DNA of 64,000 bases. Source: Cognatishimia activa. Its GTDB lineage: Bacteria; Pseudomonadota; Alphaproteobacteria; Rhodobacterales; Rhodobacteraceae. The stretch spans positions 806,001-870,000 of the forward strand of contig NZ_CP060010.1 in NCBI RefSeq assembly GCF_017798205.1, in the 5' to 3' direction. Below are positions 43,984 through 53,717 of the stretch, piece by piece. The notes beneath the pieces are model-generated. The model saw only the letters and a program-made list of their open reading frames with translations, had not been told where the DNA came from and ran no database searches. The translations under genes and the position numbers were made by a program. Each line of letters starts with the position of its first letter. Within the stretch, counting starts at the first letter, position 1.

Positions 43984-44691
43984 ATGGGCGGAAAACTCAC
44001 AACTATCGGCTTTGATGCAGACGATACGCTTTGGCACAACGAGCGGTTTTTCCGCATGACCCAAGACCGATTCGCAGAGCTTTTGGCGGATTTTGCGGAC
44101 CAAGATCACCTCGAAGAACGGCTTTTGGAGGCCGAGAAACGCAATCTAGGTCACTATGGATTTGGCGTAAAAGGCTTTGTTCTGTCGATGATCGAGACCG
44201 CGATTGAGGTCACTGAAGAACGCGTGCCCGCAGCAGTGATCTTTGAACTCATGGAAGCTGGGCGCGAGATGCTGAACCATCCGATTGATCTGTTGCCCCA
44301 TGCCGCGGAAGCCGTCGCCCATTGTGCGGAAAACCATCGCGTCCTGTTGATTACCAAAGGAGACCTCTTGGATCAGGAACGCAAGCTCGCGCAATCCGGC
44401 CTTGGCGATCTGTTTGACGGTGTTGAAATCGTTTCGGACAAACGTCAGTCCGTCTATGAAGACATCTTTGCGCGTCACGGAGACGGTGCCGATCTCGGCA
44501 TGATGGTCGGCAACTCGATGAAATCCGATGTTGTACCGATGGTCGATGCCGGGGGATGGGGCGTTTATGTTCCGCATGGATTAACTTGGGCGTTGGAGGT
44601 TGCTACTCCGCCGGACGGACACTCAAAATATCGGCAGCTTGAGGCGCTGAACGGGCTTCCGGCCTTGGTTGATGAGATTTCGAAAGCGTAA
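43984..44691 (+). CDS. HAD-superfamily phosphatase
   Basis: The 235-residue hydrolase has motif I TIGFDADDTLWHNE (nucleophile Asp in DADDT), motif II LLITKG, a Lys in the motif III region, and motif IV MVGNSMKSDVVPMVDAG. It has a small helical cap between motifs I and II, so it is a subfamily I (type C1) HAD enzyme like phosphoglycolate phosphatase or nucleotidases. The start is ATG 43984 with AGGGC upstream. The substrate is not predictable. Confidence 0.88.
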   Translation: MGGKLTTIGFDADDTLWHNERFFRMTQDRFAELLADFADQDHLEERLLEAEKRNLGHYGFGVKGFVLSMIETAIEVTEERVPAAVIFELMEAGREMLNHPIDLLPHAAEAVAHCAENHRVLLITKGDLLDQERKLAQSGLGDLFDGVEIVSDKRQSVYEDIFARHGDGADLGMMVGNSMKSDVVPMVDAGGWGVYVPHGLTWALEVATPPDGHSKYRQLEALNGLPALVDEISKA

Positions 44692-44880
44692 ATACGCGCC
44701 AAGGCGATTTCGCCCATATGGTATCCGGCTTCAAGCTCACCACTAAATATGGATTTACCGGACTTTAATTTCCAGAAAAGTAAATGAATCAAAGGGTTTA
44801 TTCGATTCTCGCTCTGTGGTAGATTGATCTCAATAAAATTCGCCGAAGAAACGGCAGTCGAGGCAGTAAAGGCAGAAGCA

Positions 44881-46257
44881 GTGAAGGATCGGAGCAGCAG
44901 TCCGACCCGCCGCGGGTTGGCGATTCTTGCGTCACTCTTGTTGTTTTTGGGGTTCATGACCCCGGCTATCGCAGCACCCTATGCCGCGATGGTGATCGAC
45001 GCGCGCTCTGGCGAAGTCCTGCATTCTCGCAACGCTGACACCCGACTGCACCCGGCCTCTCTGACCAAAATGATGACGCTTTATATTGCCTTTGAAGCGG
45101 TCAAAAACGGCGAAATCACCATGGACACCAAGGTGCGCGTGTCTAAGCACGCGGCGGCGGAACCCCCTTCGAAACTCGGATTGAAATCCGGTCAACGCAT
45201 TGCCTTGCGCTATCTGGTGCGCGCAGCAGCAGTGAAATCGGCAAATGACGCGGCCACTGCAATTGGCGAAGCGATTTCCGGCTCTGAAGCGGCCTTTGCC
45301 CGCCGGATGAACCGCACGGCCAAAGCACTCGGCATGTCCAACACGACCTTCCGCAACGCCCACGGGCTGACTGAATCAGGCCACCTTTCGACGGCGCGCG
45401 ATATGACCACCATGGGGCGGCATCTGCTCTATGATTATCCGCAGTATTACAACCTCTTCTCGCGCACCTCGACCTATGCCGGCGTGCGCGAAGTCGCCAA
45501 TACCAACCGTCGCATGCTGGGTTCCTATCGCGGAGCCGATGGCATCAAGACAGGTTACACCCGCGCGGCCGGCTTCAATCTGGTCGCTTCGGCCGAACGT
45601 GGCAGCGAACGTATCATCGCGACGGTCTTTGGCGGGCGTTCTACCGCCACAAGAAACGCCCGCGTTGCGGAATTGTTGGACCTAGGCTTCAAGCGCGCAC
45701 CAAGCCGCGTTGCTCTGCGTAAGCCTGCTCTGCCAGTCTATAACGGTTCCCCGAACCAAACCGTTGGCAGCAAAACTGTGCGCGTCGCGACCGCCATCAA
45801 GAAAAGCCTGCGCCCCATGCTGCGCCCCGGATCAGCCGCCACTCCGGCACCTGCGCCCCTCATCGCAGAGGTGGATCCCAATGCGATCAACCTTGGAATC
45901 GAGGACGCGCTTGAAGAGGCCAAAAGCGCCTCTCTAGTCAACAAAGAACCAACACGCCCTGCCCCGCTTATTGTCGAGGATCAGGAGCCTCAGGTTGTAA
46001 CGCGTTTGACCACATCTGGCGGTCGCCATTGGGGTATCAACGTCGGACGTTACACAAGCCGCTATGCCGCCGAGAAAATGCTGCTCAAGACGGCCCTGTC
46101 AGAGATCAACACACTGGATGGATCCCTGCGCAAAGTGGTCAAGTCGAGCCGGGGGTTTGACGCGAACTTCATGGGCCTGTCCCGCGAAACTGCGGACCTC
46201 GCCTGCCGCCGTCTGCAAGCGCGGCAAATCTCTTGCTTCATGATCGGGCCAAGCTAA
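44881..46257 (+). CDS. D-alanyl-D-alanine carboxypeptidase with SPOR domain
   Basis: This penicillin-binding protein trims the peptidoglycan pentapeptide at the outer face of the inner membrane. Motifs are PASLTKMMT (S-x-x-K), KSANDAATAI (S-x-N) and DGIKTGYTRAAGF (K-T-G). A signal peptide (ILASLLLFLGFMTPAIAA) precedes them, and a C-terminal SPOR domain (HWGINVGRYTSRYAAEKML...) binds denuded glycan at division sites. GTG 44881 is preferred because AAAGG lies nine bases upstream; TTG 44824 would add 19 residues. Proline-rich linkers separate the domains. At 458 residues it is longer than DacA-type enzymes because of the SPOR part. Confidence 0.9.
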   Translation: MKDRSSSPTRRGLAILASLLLFLGFMTPAIAAPYAAMVIDARSGEVLHSRNADTRLHPASLTKMMTLYIAFEAVKNGEITMDTKVRVSKHAAAEPPSKLGLKSGQRIALRYLVRAAAVKSANDAATAIGEAISGSEAAFARRMNRTAKALGMSNTTFRNAHGLTESGHLSTARDMTTMGRHLLYDYPQYYNLFSRTSTYAGVREVANTNRRMLGSYRGADGIKTGYTRAAGFNLVASAERGSERIIATVFGGRSTATRNARVAELLDLGFKRAPSRVALRKPALPVYNGSPNQTVGSKTVRVATAIKKSLRPMLRPGSAATPAPAPLIAEVDPNAINLGIEDALEEAKSASLVNKEPTRPAPLIVEDQEPQVVTRLTTSGGRHWGINVGRYTSRYAAEKMLLKTALSEINTLDGSLRKVVKSSRGFDANFMGLSRETADLACRRLQARQISCFMIGPS

Positions 46258-46277
46258 GCGCCCACGCGTTGCTTTTT

Positions 46278-46332
46278 GGATATTTTTGGCAAGAGAAAGA
46301 GGCGGGTTTCATCTTGCCCCAAATACTCAAAT
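46278..46332. repeat. Head-to-head pair of the dispersed repeat, probable bidirectional terminator
   Basis: Copy 3 (plus strand, 46278-46297, GGATATTTTTGGCAAGAGAA) and copy 4 (inverted, 46308-46332, plus strand TTTCATCTTGCCCCAAATAC) face each other around GAGGCGGG. Pairing TATTTTTGGCAAGA with the opposite copy gives an imperfect stem of about 14 bp in both transcripts. It fills the 76-bp gap between the convergent D,D-carboxypeptidase and yejF genes. Confidence 0.55.
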
Positions 46333-46333
46333 C

Positions 46334-47914
46334 CTAGGCTGGCACCGCCGCGAGAAGCTCTTTGGTGTAGTCGGTTTTGGGCGCCTCAAAAATCTCGGAC
46401 GCCGTGCCGGTTTCCACAACGTCGCCTTGTTTCATCACCATGATCTTGTGGCTCATTGCGCGCACCACATCGAGGTCGTGGCTGATGAAGAGATAGGCCA
46501 GATCATATTTCTTTTGCAGATTTCGCAAGAGGTCTACGATCTGTACCTGCACCGTCATATCCAATGCCGAGGTCGGTTCATCAAGCACCAGCAATTTCGG
46601 TCGCAGAATCATGGCCCGAGCAATGGCGATGCGTTGGCGCTGGCCACCTGAGAACTCGTGCGGATAACGATCCATTGTGGCAGGATCGAGCCCCACTTCT
46701 TCCATCACTTCGCCGACCAACACGCGCGTGTCGCGCCCGTCTGGTTTGCCGTGCACACCAAGCCCTTCGGCGATGATCTGTTCACAGGTCATGCGCGGGC
46801 TGAGGCTTCCGAAAGGATCTTGAAAGACGATCTGCATGTCTTTGCGCAAGGCGCGCAGCTCGCGGGTTTTCAGGTTACGGATGTCGTTGCCCTGAAAGCG
46901 AATTGGGCCTTCCGAGCCGATCAAGCGCATGATCGCGAGCGCGAGCGTTGTTTTGCCCGACCCGCTCTCGCCCACAATGCCGAGTGTTTCGCCTGCTCTT
47001 ACGGTGACTGAAGCTGAGTTAACCGCTTTGATGTGGCCAACAGTGCGACGCAAAAGGCCGCGTTGGATTGGGAACCAGATGCGCAGCTCGTCGGTTTGGG
47101 CGACCACATCAGCATCGTCGGATACAGGATCAGGTGCGCCTGCCGCGCGGGCACTCAGCAACGTCTTTGTGTAGTCATGCTGCGGGTTGGCGAAGATCTC
47201 TGACACAGGGCCTGCTTCGACGATTTCGCCATCTTTCATGACGCAGACCCGATCGGCGATTTGGCGCACGATGCCGAGGTCGTGGGTGATGAACAAAAGA
47301 CCCATGCCTTCGGATTTCTTGAGATCCGCAAGCAGTTCAAGGATCTGAGCCTGGATAGTCACATCGAGCGCCGTTGTCGGCTCATCCGCAATCAGGATGT
47401 CAGGTTTATTCGCCAAGGCCATCGCGATCATGACGCGTTGGCGTTGCCCGCCACTGAGCTGATGCGGATAGCTTTTTAGACGATCTTCAGGGTCTCTGAT
47501 CCCAACCTTGGTCAACAGATCCACTATGCGGCTGCGCGCGTCATCTCCGACAATACCTTGGTGGAGCGCAAGGGATTCTCCGAGCTGCTTTTCCAACGTG
47601 TGCAGCGGGTTCAGCGAGGTCATCGGCTCCTGAAAAATAAAACTGATGTCGTTGCCACGCACTTTTTGCAGTAGCTTCTCGTCAGCGCTGACCATCTCTT
47701 GCCCATCGTAGGTCACAGACCCAGAAACCGATGCGCTTTCACCCAGCATGGCGACCGTCGAGAGCGCGGTGACGGATTTGCCCGAACCGGATTCCCCGAC
47801 CAAAGCCACCGTCTCTCCGCGATCCAGAGAGAAGGACACGCCTTTGACCGCTTCGAATAGTTGACCGTCCTGACGGAAGCCAACACGCAGATCTTTGACC
47901 TCTAGGATACTCAT
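46334..47914 (-). CDS. yejF: ABC importer ATP-binding protein YejF (fused tandem ATPase)
   Basis: This 526-residue protein with two ATPase domains powers the Yej peptide/microcin C importer. The first domain shows [34 protein letters not shown] and [12 protein letters not shown]. The second shows [34 protein letters not shown] and [12 protein letters not shown]. The fusion of two halves is typical of YejF. Its ATG overlaps the yejE stop by 4 nt. It closes the yejABEF unit and converges on the carboxypeptidase gene. Confidence 0.95.
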   Translation of the reverse strand: MSILEVKDLRVGFRQDGQLFEAVKGVSFSLDRGETVALVGESGSGKSVTALSTVAMLGESASVSGSVTYDGQEMVSADEKLLQKVRGNDISFIFQEPMTSLNPLHTLEKQLGESLALHQGIVGDDARSRIVDLLTKVGIRDPEDRLKSYPHQLSGGQRQRVMIAMALANKPDILIADEPTTALDVTIQAQILELLADLKKSEGMGLLFITHDLGIVRQIADRVCVMKDGEIVEAGPVSEIFANPQHDYTKTLLSARAAGAPDPVSDDADVVAQTDELRIWFPIQRGLLRRTVGHIKAVNSASVTVRAGETLGIVGESGSGKTTLALAIMRLIGSEGPIRFQGNDIRNLKTRELRALRKDMQIVFQDPFGSLSPRMTCEQIIAEGLGVHGKPDGRDTRVLVGEVMEEVGLDPATMDRYPHEFSGGQRQRIAIARAMILRPKLLVLDEPTSALDMTVQVQIVDLLRNLQKKYDLAYLFISHDLDVVRAMSHKIMVMKQGDVVETGTASEIFEAPKTDYTKELLAAVPA

Positions 47915-49020
47915 GAGAAGGTCTTTCGTGGGTCAAAGGCATCGCGCACGCCTTCGAAAATGAAGATCAAGAGCGAGAGCATAATGGCGAAGGTGAAGAA
48001 TGCGGTGAAGCCGAGCCACGGGGCCTGAAGGTTCTGTTTCGCCTGTAGCGTCAATTCACCTAGCGAGGGTGCCGAGGACGGCAGGCCAAAGCCAAGGAAA
48101 TCGAGGCCTGCGAGGGTCGAGATCGTTCCGGTTACGATGAACGGCAGCATGGTCAGCGTTGCCACCATCGCGTTTGGCAGCATGTGGCGGAACATAATCG
48201 TCCAGTTGCTGACGCCCAAGGCTTTGGCGGCACGGACGTATTCAAGGTTCCTTGCCCGCAAGAACTCGGCGCGTACGACTCCAACAAGAGCCGTCCAGCC
48301 AAAGAGCACCGTTAAGAACACCAAGAGCCAGAAACTTCGTCCCAAAATCGCGAAGAGGATGATGATGATATAGAGGCTTGGTGTAGAGCCCCAGATCTCG
48401 ATCACTCGTTGGAAAATCAGATCGACCCAGCCTCCGAAATACCCCTGAATGGCACCAGCAATAATGCCGATGATACTCGCGCAGGTGGTCACAATGAGGG
48501 TGAAAAAGATCGACAATCGGAAGCCATAGATCACCCGCGCCATGACATCGCGTTTGGTGTCATCGGTGCCCAGCCAGTTCTGCGCATTGGGCGGCAGAGG
48601 GGCCGCGCCGGGGCGCTCCACCGACGATGTATAAGAATAGGGGATTAGCGGCCAGATCATCCAGCCTTTCTCAATCGCTTCGCCGTCGATCACACCGTCT
48701 TGGGCGTCTTCGATATAGCCTTCGGGATCGTCAAAGCAGAGCTCCAGCCCGCCGGTTTCAATCAGGCATTTTACCTCGGGATCGCGATACCCGGCCTCGG
48801 TTTGGAAATCCCCGCCAAAGGCGGTTTCAGGATAGAACTTGAAGATCGGCGTATAAAGATCGCCGCGATACTGCACGAGGATCGGTTTTTCATTGGCGAT
48901 AAACTCAGCCATCAGGCTCAGGCCAAAGAGCACGCAGAAAATAATCAGCGACCAAAAGGCGCGGCGGTTGCGCCGGAAATTGCGCCAACGGCGTTGGTTC
49001 AGAGGGGACATTTTGAACAT
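47911..49020 (-). CDS. yejE: ABC importer permease YejE
   Basis: Inner-membrane permease of the Yej system. At 369 residues it is longer than ordinary DppC-type permeases because of an inserted periplasmic segment near residues 60-130, as in E. coli YejE. Marks are SPLNQRRWRNFRRNRRAFWS at the N-terminus, NWLGTDDTKRDVMARVIYGF and the EAA-loop region NLEYVRAAKALGVSNWTIMF. It overlaps yejB by 1 bp and yejF by 4 bp. Confidence 0.95.
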   Translation of the reverse strand: MFKMSPLNQRRWRNFRRNRRAFWSLIIFCVLFGLSLMAEFIANEKPILVQYRGDLYTPIFKFYPETAFGGDFQTEAGYRDPEVKCLIETGGLELCFDDPEGYIEDAQDGVIDGEAIEKGWMIWPLIPYSYTSSVERPGAAPLPPNAQNWLGTDDTKRDVMARVIYGFRLSIFFTLIVTTCASIIGIIAGAIQGYFGGWVDLIFQRVIEIWGSTPSLYIIIILFAILGRSFWLLVFLTVLFGWTALVGVVRAEFLRARNLEYVRAAKALGVSNWTIMFRHMLPNAMVATLTMLPFIVTGTISTLAGLDFLGFGLPSSAPSLGELTLQAKQNLQAPWLGFTAFFTFAIMLSLLIFIFEGVRDAFDPRKTFS

Positions 49021-50099
49021 CAGCCTTCCCTCCTCTCAAAGTCGATCCTTGGGTCGATAAAGACATACATGAGGTCACTGAGGATCCCGACCACTAGACC
49101 GATGAGACCAAAGACGAAGAGGGTCCCGAAGATCACAGGATAGTCCCGCGCGACAGCGGCCTCAAAGCCCAGTCGCCCAAGGCCATCGAGCGAGAAAATA
49201 GTCTCGATGATCAGCGAGCCTCCGAAGAAGACGCCGATGAATACCGCCGGAAAACCTGCAATCACGATCAGCATGGCGTTGCGGAAGACATGCCCATAAA
49301 GCACACGGCTTTCAGACAGGCCTTTGGCGCGGGCGGTCATGACATAGTGCTTTTTGATTTCGTCCAAAAACGAGTTTTTGGTGAGCAAGGTCAGGGTCGC
49401 GAATGCCGAAATCGTGCTGGCCAGAACCGGCAAAGTGATGTGCCAGAAATAGTCGATGATTTTACCATAGAGGCTGAGGTCTTCCCAACCGGAACTCACC
49501 AGCCCACGCAGCGGGAAGATGCGCCAGTAAGAGCCACCCGCGAAAAGCACCACCAGAAGGATCGCAAACAGGAACCCTGGAATCGCGTAGCCGATGATGA
49601 TCGCGCCCGAAGTCCAGGTATCAAAGGGCGTGCCGTCTTTGACGGCCTTGCGGATGCCCAGAGGGATCGAGACGACATAGGCAATCAAAGTCGACCATAG
49701 ACCTAGCGTGATCGAGACCGGCATCTTTTCCAGCACCAGCTCAAACACCCCGATCTTGCGAAAGTAACTCTCGCCAAAATCGAACTGCATATAGTTCCAG
49801 ATCATCGTGAAGAACCGCTCGACCGGCGGCTTGTCAAAGCCGAACTCGCGTTCCAATTCGTCGATGAATTCCTGCGGCAACCCTCGCGCGCCAACATAGC
49901 GGTCGTTCCCGGCGCTCTCGGCAACCTCGGAGCCTCCGCCTGAGATCGCTTCAAACACATCCCCGCCTCCTTGGGCCTGAGCAATGATCTGCTCGATCGG
50001 CCCGCCCGGGACAAATTGCGTTAGGGTGAAGTTGATGACCATGATCCCAAAGAGTGTCGGGATCACGAACAACAAACGCCGGAGAATATACGCGCCCAT
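49020..50099 (-). CDS. yejB: ABC importer permease YejB
   Basis: Second inner-membrane permease of the Yej importer. The 359-residue protein starts [20 protein letters not shown]. It contains an extended loop typical of YejB (around residues 45-90, rich in Gly and Ser) and the EAA loop [27 protein letters not shown] 50099 is 7 bp after the yejA stop. Confidence 0.95.
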   Translation of the reverse strand: MGAYILRRLLFVIPTLFGIMVINFTLTQFVPGGPIEQIIAQAQGGGDVFEAISGGGSEVAESAGNDRYVGARGLPQEFIDELEREFGFDKPPVERFFTMIWNYMQFDFGESYFRKIGVFELVLEKMPVSITLGLWSTLIAYVVSIPLGIRKAVKDGTPFDTWTSGAIIIGYAIPGFLFAILLVVLFAGGSYWRIFPLRGLVSSGWEDLSLYGKIIDYFWHITLPVLASTISAFATLTLLTKNSFLDEIKKHYVMTARAKGLSESRVLYGHVFRNAMLIVIAGFPAVFIGVFFGGSLIIETIFSLDGLGRLGFEAAVARDYPVIFGTLFVFGLIGLVVGILSDLMYVFIDPRIDFERREG

Positions 50100-50106
50100 T
50101 TAAGTC

Positions 50107-51999
50107 TTACCGCGCCAGGACACCTGCTGCGACAAGCTCAGCATTTTTGTCGGCTTCAAACCACCAGAAATCAAGCTCACCGCGAGCGTAGTCAGGCAAG
50201 GGATCTGGGTAGCCGTATTGATTATAGAAGGCGACGGTGTGGACGTCTTTGAACCACTGCGGCACCCAGAAGACCTCGGCGCGTAATACGCGGTCAAGGG
50301 CGCGAACACCGACCCGCATTTCCTCTTTGGTCGTCGCACCAACGATGTTCTCGATCAAACGGTCAACAGCTGGACTATTCAGACCCATCAGGTTGCGCGA
50401 GCTTTCGTTGCGGGCTTCTGATCCGAACCATTGCTCAAGGCCGGTCGATGGCTCCAAGCCCTGTGTCATAACGTGGGTGGTCAGATCGAAGTCATAGCTG
50501 CGTGTGCGATCGGTTTCCTGCGCAGGGTCTACGCGGTTCAGAACGGCATCAACGCCCAGACGTTTCAGGTTTTCAATGAACGGATTGTGAATCCGGTCAA
50601 AGGCGGGCGAGCTATCAAGGATCTCGACGCTCAGCACTTCGCCGTCTTTGCGGCGCATGCCGTCATCTCCAACGACCCAACCAGCTTCGTCAAGCAATGC
50701 AGAGGCCTTACGCAAATTGCCGCGATCCAGCTGACGCGCGCCAGACACCGGCGGCAGGATCGCTTCATCCGTCAGGATCGACGCATCTAGCAGGCCTTCG
50801 TCCACGAGCGGTTTCAACAAAGTCATTTCTGCGTCAGACGGCGTCCCAAGGGCTTCCATATCGGAATTGCCCCAGAAGCCGTTCACGCGTTCATAAAGGC
50901 CAAAGAACAAAGACTCATTTGACCATTCGAAGTTGAACATCAAACCGATGGCTTCGCGGACGCGTTTGTCCTGGAATTTCTCGCGACGCAGGTTGAACAC
51001 ATAGCCCTGTGCCTGCGCGAGGTTGCCGTTGTGCAGCTCTGTTTTGATGACGTGACCGTCGCTGAGCGCTGGGAAATTATAGCTGGTCGCCCAGGATTTA
51101 GAGCTGTTCTCGCTGCGGAACGTGTATTCGCCGGCTTTAAAGCCCTCAAAAGCCGCGGCACTGTCTGCGAAATATTCAACGCGGATCTGATCAAAGTTGT
51201 AGCGCCCGACGGACACCGGCAGATCCTCGGCCCAATAGTCATCGCGACGCTTGTAGACGACTTGCTGGTTGATCTCATAGCTATCGAGCTCATAGATCCC
51301 CGTGCCCATGATCGGCACCAAAGAGCTTTCATCCAGTCGCGCGCCGGTTTCTTCAAACCACGCCTTCGAGAAGGCCGGGAAGATACCGGCAAGACCAATT
51401 CGGTCGCGTTCCGGGCTGTCGGCATTGAACGAGAACTTGATGCGATGCGTGTCCAGGATTTCCACGTCCGAGATAAACGCGCCAAAGGCTGCGCGGAAAC
51501 TGGGCAGGCCTTGCTCCATAAAGAGGTCGAAGGTGAACTTCAGATCCTCGGCGCTCCAGCCTTTGCCATCTGGGAATGTCACATCATCGCGCAGGTTAAA
51601 GATGACCCAGCTTAGGTCTTCTGGGTATTCCATCGTCTCGCAAAGGAAGCAGTAGCTGGCGGTTGGATCATCGGCAAATGTGGTGAGGATATCCTCGTGA
51701 CCAATTGTCGGGCTACCGCCTGCGCGGCCTTTGCGCGTATAGGGGTTAAAGCTGTCAAAGGTACCCATGCCCCAGATCGCGATCTCTCCGCCTTTGGGCG
51801 CGGAGGCATTCACGTAGTTCAGTTGCTGATAGTCGGCTGGGTATTTCAGGTCGCCAAAGAAGTTATAGCCGTGGCTGATGGTGATATTCTCATCTGCGAA
51901 AGCAGAACTGGCAGCCATGACGACCCCAATCAAACTGGCGCTCGCGGTCCAGAATTTCCAATCCCACGAAACGGCCTTGGTTTTGGCACCTGATGTCAT
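50107..51999 (-). CDS. yejA: Peptide-binding periplasmic protein YejA
   Basis: SBP_bac_5-family substrate-binding protein that delivers peptides, and in some bacteria microcin C-like antibiotics, to YejBEF. The 630-residue product has a signal peptide (probable cleavage near ASSAFA, residues 30-36), the early family pattern HGYNFFGDLKYPADYQQLNYV and the later FNLRREKFQDKRVREAIGLMF. It is the first gene of the operon yejA-yejB-yejE-yejF. A terminator (52180-52209) separates it from cycM upstream, so its promoter should lie between 52000 and 52180. Confidence 0.93.
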   Translation of the reverse strand: MTSGAKTKAVSWDWKFWTASASLIGVVMAASSAFADENITISHGYNFFGDLKYPADYQQLNYVNASAPKGGEIAIWGMGTFDSFNPYTRKGRAGGSPTIGHEDILTTFADDPTASYCFLCETMEYPEDLSWVIFNLRDDVTFPDGKGWSAEDLKFTFDLFMEQGLPSFRAAFGAFISDVEILDTHRIKFSFNADSPERDRIGLAGIFPAFSKAWFEETGARLDESSLVPIMGTGIYELDSYEINQQVVYKRRDDYWAEDLPVSVGRYNFDQIRVEYFADSAAAFEGFKAGEYTFRSENSSKSWATSYNFPALSDGHVIKTELHNGNLAQAQGYVFNLRREKFQDKRVREAIGLMFNFEWSNESLFFGLYERVNGFWGNSDMEALGTPSDAEMTLLKPLVDEGLLDASILTDEAILPPVSGARQLDRGNLRKASALLDEAGWVVGDDGMRRKDGEVLSVEILDSSPAFDRIHNPFIENLKRLGVDAVLNRVDPAQETDRTRSYDFDLTTHVMTQGLEPSTGLEQWFGSEARNESSRNLMGLNSPAVDRLIENIVGATTKEEMRVGVRALDRVLRAEVFWVPQWFKDVHTVAFYNQYGYPDPLPDYARGELDFWWFEADKNAELVAAGVLAR

Positions 52000-52179
52000 C
52001 TGCGAAATCCTCCCAGCTTACGGCTGTCTTTATGCATTTCTTGGAATGTAACGTAATTTGCAGACTCGACCAGACTCAAGCCGAGAATGATAAACTTGCG
52101 ATGAAATCTTCGGCATTTGCGCGTTAAGTCGCCCAAAGCCGCCGGAATTGTCCGAGTTCCCCACCAATCGCACAAAAGA

Positions 52180-52209
52180 AAAGGCCGGAGCCCGAGGGCG
52201 CCGACCTTT
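52180..52209 (-). terminator. Intrinsic terminator downstream of cycM
   Basis: On the minus strand the arms AAAGGTCGGCGCCC and GGGCTCCGGCCTTT form a near-perfect stem (one G-U pair, one mismatch) with a tiny loop, followed by TCTTTTGTG. It begins about 25 bp past the cycM stop and insulates the yejA operon from cycM. Confidence 0.78.
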
Positions 52210-52233
52210 CCCGAAAATCTATAATAGCTAAGT

Positions 52234-52761
52234 TTAGCTGCCCGCGCTCTGTAGATAGGCAATCAAGTTTGCGCGGTCTGCAGGTTTCTTTAGACCAGAG
52301 AAGCTCATTTTGGTGCCAGGCGCGAAGGCTTTCGGGCTGGTCAGGAAGCCGTCCAGGTTTTCTGGGGTCCAGGTTTCCGCGACCGCAACCATCGCACCGG
52401 AATAGGCGTAGCCGTCTGCAGAACCAACGGCGCGGTTAACGACATTGAACAGATGAGGACCGGTGCCATTTGCGCCGTCATCCAGCTTGTGACACGCTTT
52501 ACACTTGCCAAAGACCTTCGCACCTTTGTCGACATCTGCCGCAGCCAGAAGCTCTTCCAAGGATGGACCTTCTTCGACGACCGCAGTGCTGTCCGCCGCG
52601 GCAACTTCGATCTTATAGCCAACTTTGGCTTCTTCGCCGTGCTTCCCGTGGCCACCACCCATGTGGTAAATGGTTTCTGCAGCCCAACCACCCAATAGGT
52701 AGATCAGCAGAGCACCGCAGAAAGCGCCGGTAATTTTGGTCAAAGTCATAGTGTCGAACAT
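52234..52761 (-). CDS. cycM: Membrane-anchored cytochrome c (CycM/c552 type)
   Basis: It carries electrons between the cytochrome bc1 complex and the terminal oxidase in alphaproteobacteria. The 175-residue product has an N-terminal uncleaved anchor helix (TKITGAFCGALLIYLLGGWA) and a linker with HMGGGHGKHGEE. The haem-c motif is CKACH (near residue 86), and the Met axial ligand lies in FAPGTKMSFSGLKKP. ATG 52761 is used; ATG 52749 (MTLTK) is equally possible. Confidence 0.95.
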   Translation of the reverse strand: MFDTMTLTKITGAFCGALLIYLLGGWAAETIYHMGGGHGKHGEEAKVGYKIEVAAADSTAVVEEGPSLEELLAAADVDKGAKVFGKCKACHKLDDGANGTGPHLFNVVNRAVGSADGYAYSGAMVAVAETWTPENLDGFLTSPKAFAPGTKMSFSGLKKPADRANLIAYLQSAGS

Positions 52762-52877
52762 GCTACGTTATCCGTCTCGTGGCGTTTGACGGCTATCTAT
52801 CCGCTTCCTTCTACCTTGCGCAAGCTATACTTACCGCGACCAATCGCCCTTCTTGCGAAAAAAGTGGAATTTTGAAC

Positions 52878-53717
52878 ATGACCCAACGCATTGCCTTTCA
52901 GGGAGAGCCCGGTGCCTATAGCCACGAGGCCTGTCGCAACGCGCGCCCAGACATGGAAGCGCTGCCCTGTGCGACCTTTGAAGAGGCCATCGCTGCGGTC
53001 AAAAACGGCGATGCAGCTTTGGCAATGCTGCCTGTTGAAAACTCGACCTACGGGCGCGTTGCGGACATCCACCGCCTGCTGCCGCAAAGCGGGTTGCACA
53101 TCATTGATGAAGCCTTTGTACGCGTTCACATAAGCCTTCTTGCGGTGCCGGGCGCGAAGCTCGAAGACATCGAAGAAGCCTTCTCACACCTTGTTTTATT
53201 GCCTCAATGCGCTGGATTCCTGACCGAACACAGCATTCGCGGACGCGTCAGCCCTGACAATGCACGAGCGGCGCGCGAAGTGGCTGAAGCCGGCAACAAA
53301 GCCCACGCTGCCCTGGCCAGCGAGTTGGCCGGAGAGATCTATGGTCTGGACGTCCTCGCCCGTCACATCGAGGACCACGACAACAACACGACCCGGTTTC
53401 TGATCATGTCGCCTGACGCCCAACTCGAACGTCGGGACGCGCCAAAGGGCATGGTCACGAGTTTTGTCTTTCAGGTCCGAAATATTCCCGCTGCGCTTTA
53501 CAAAGCGATGGGGGGATTCGCGACCAATGGCGTCAATATGACGAAACTGGAAAGCTATATGGTGGACGGCTCCTTCACGGCGACTCAGTTTTACGCCGAA
53601 GTGGAAGGCCATCCCGAGGATGAAAACGTGAAACTGGCCCTGGATGAGCTGGGATATTTCACGAGCTATCTGAATATCCTCGGCGTCTATCCCGCTGCCC
53701 AGTCGCGCCATACGTGA
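52878..53717 (+). CDS. pheA: Prephenate dehydratase PheA
   Basis: It converts prephenate to phenylpyruvate in phenylalanine synthesis. The 279-residue protein (start MTQRIAFQGEPGAYSHEA) has the catalytic PDT domain with DIEEAFSHLVLLPQCAGFL and NNTTRFLIMSPD. A C-terminal ACT domain senses phenylalanine (VFQVRNIPAALYKAMGGFAT, KLESYMVDGSFTATQFYAEV). The frame is open upstream to 52779, but ATG 52878 gives the family start. The stop overlaps the GTG start of the following sulfatase, an unexpected coupling. Confidence 0.95.
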   Translation: MTQRIAFQGEPGAYSHEACRNARPDMEALPCATFEEAIAAVKNGDAALAMLPVENSTYGRVADIHRLLPQSGLHIIDEAFVRVHISLLAVPGAKLEDIEEAFSHLVLLPQCAGFLTEHSIRGRVSPDNARAAREVAEAGNKAHAALASELAGEIYGLDVLARHIEDHDNNTTRFLIMSPDAQLERRDAPKGMVTSFVFQVRNIPAALYKAMGGFATNGVNMTKLESYMVDGSFTATQFYAEVEGHPEDENVKLALDELGYFTSYLNILGVYPAAQSRHT

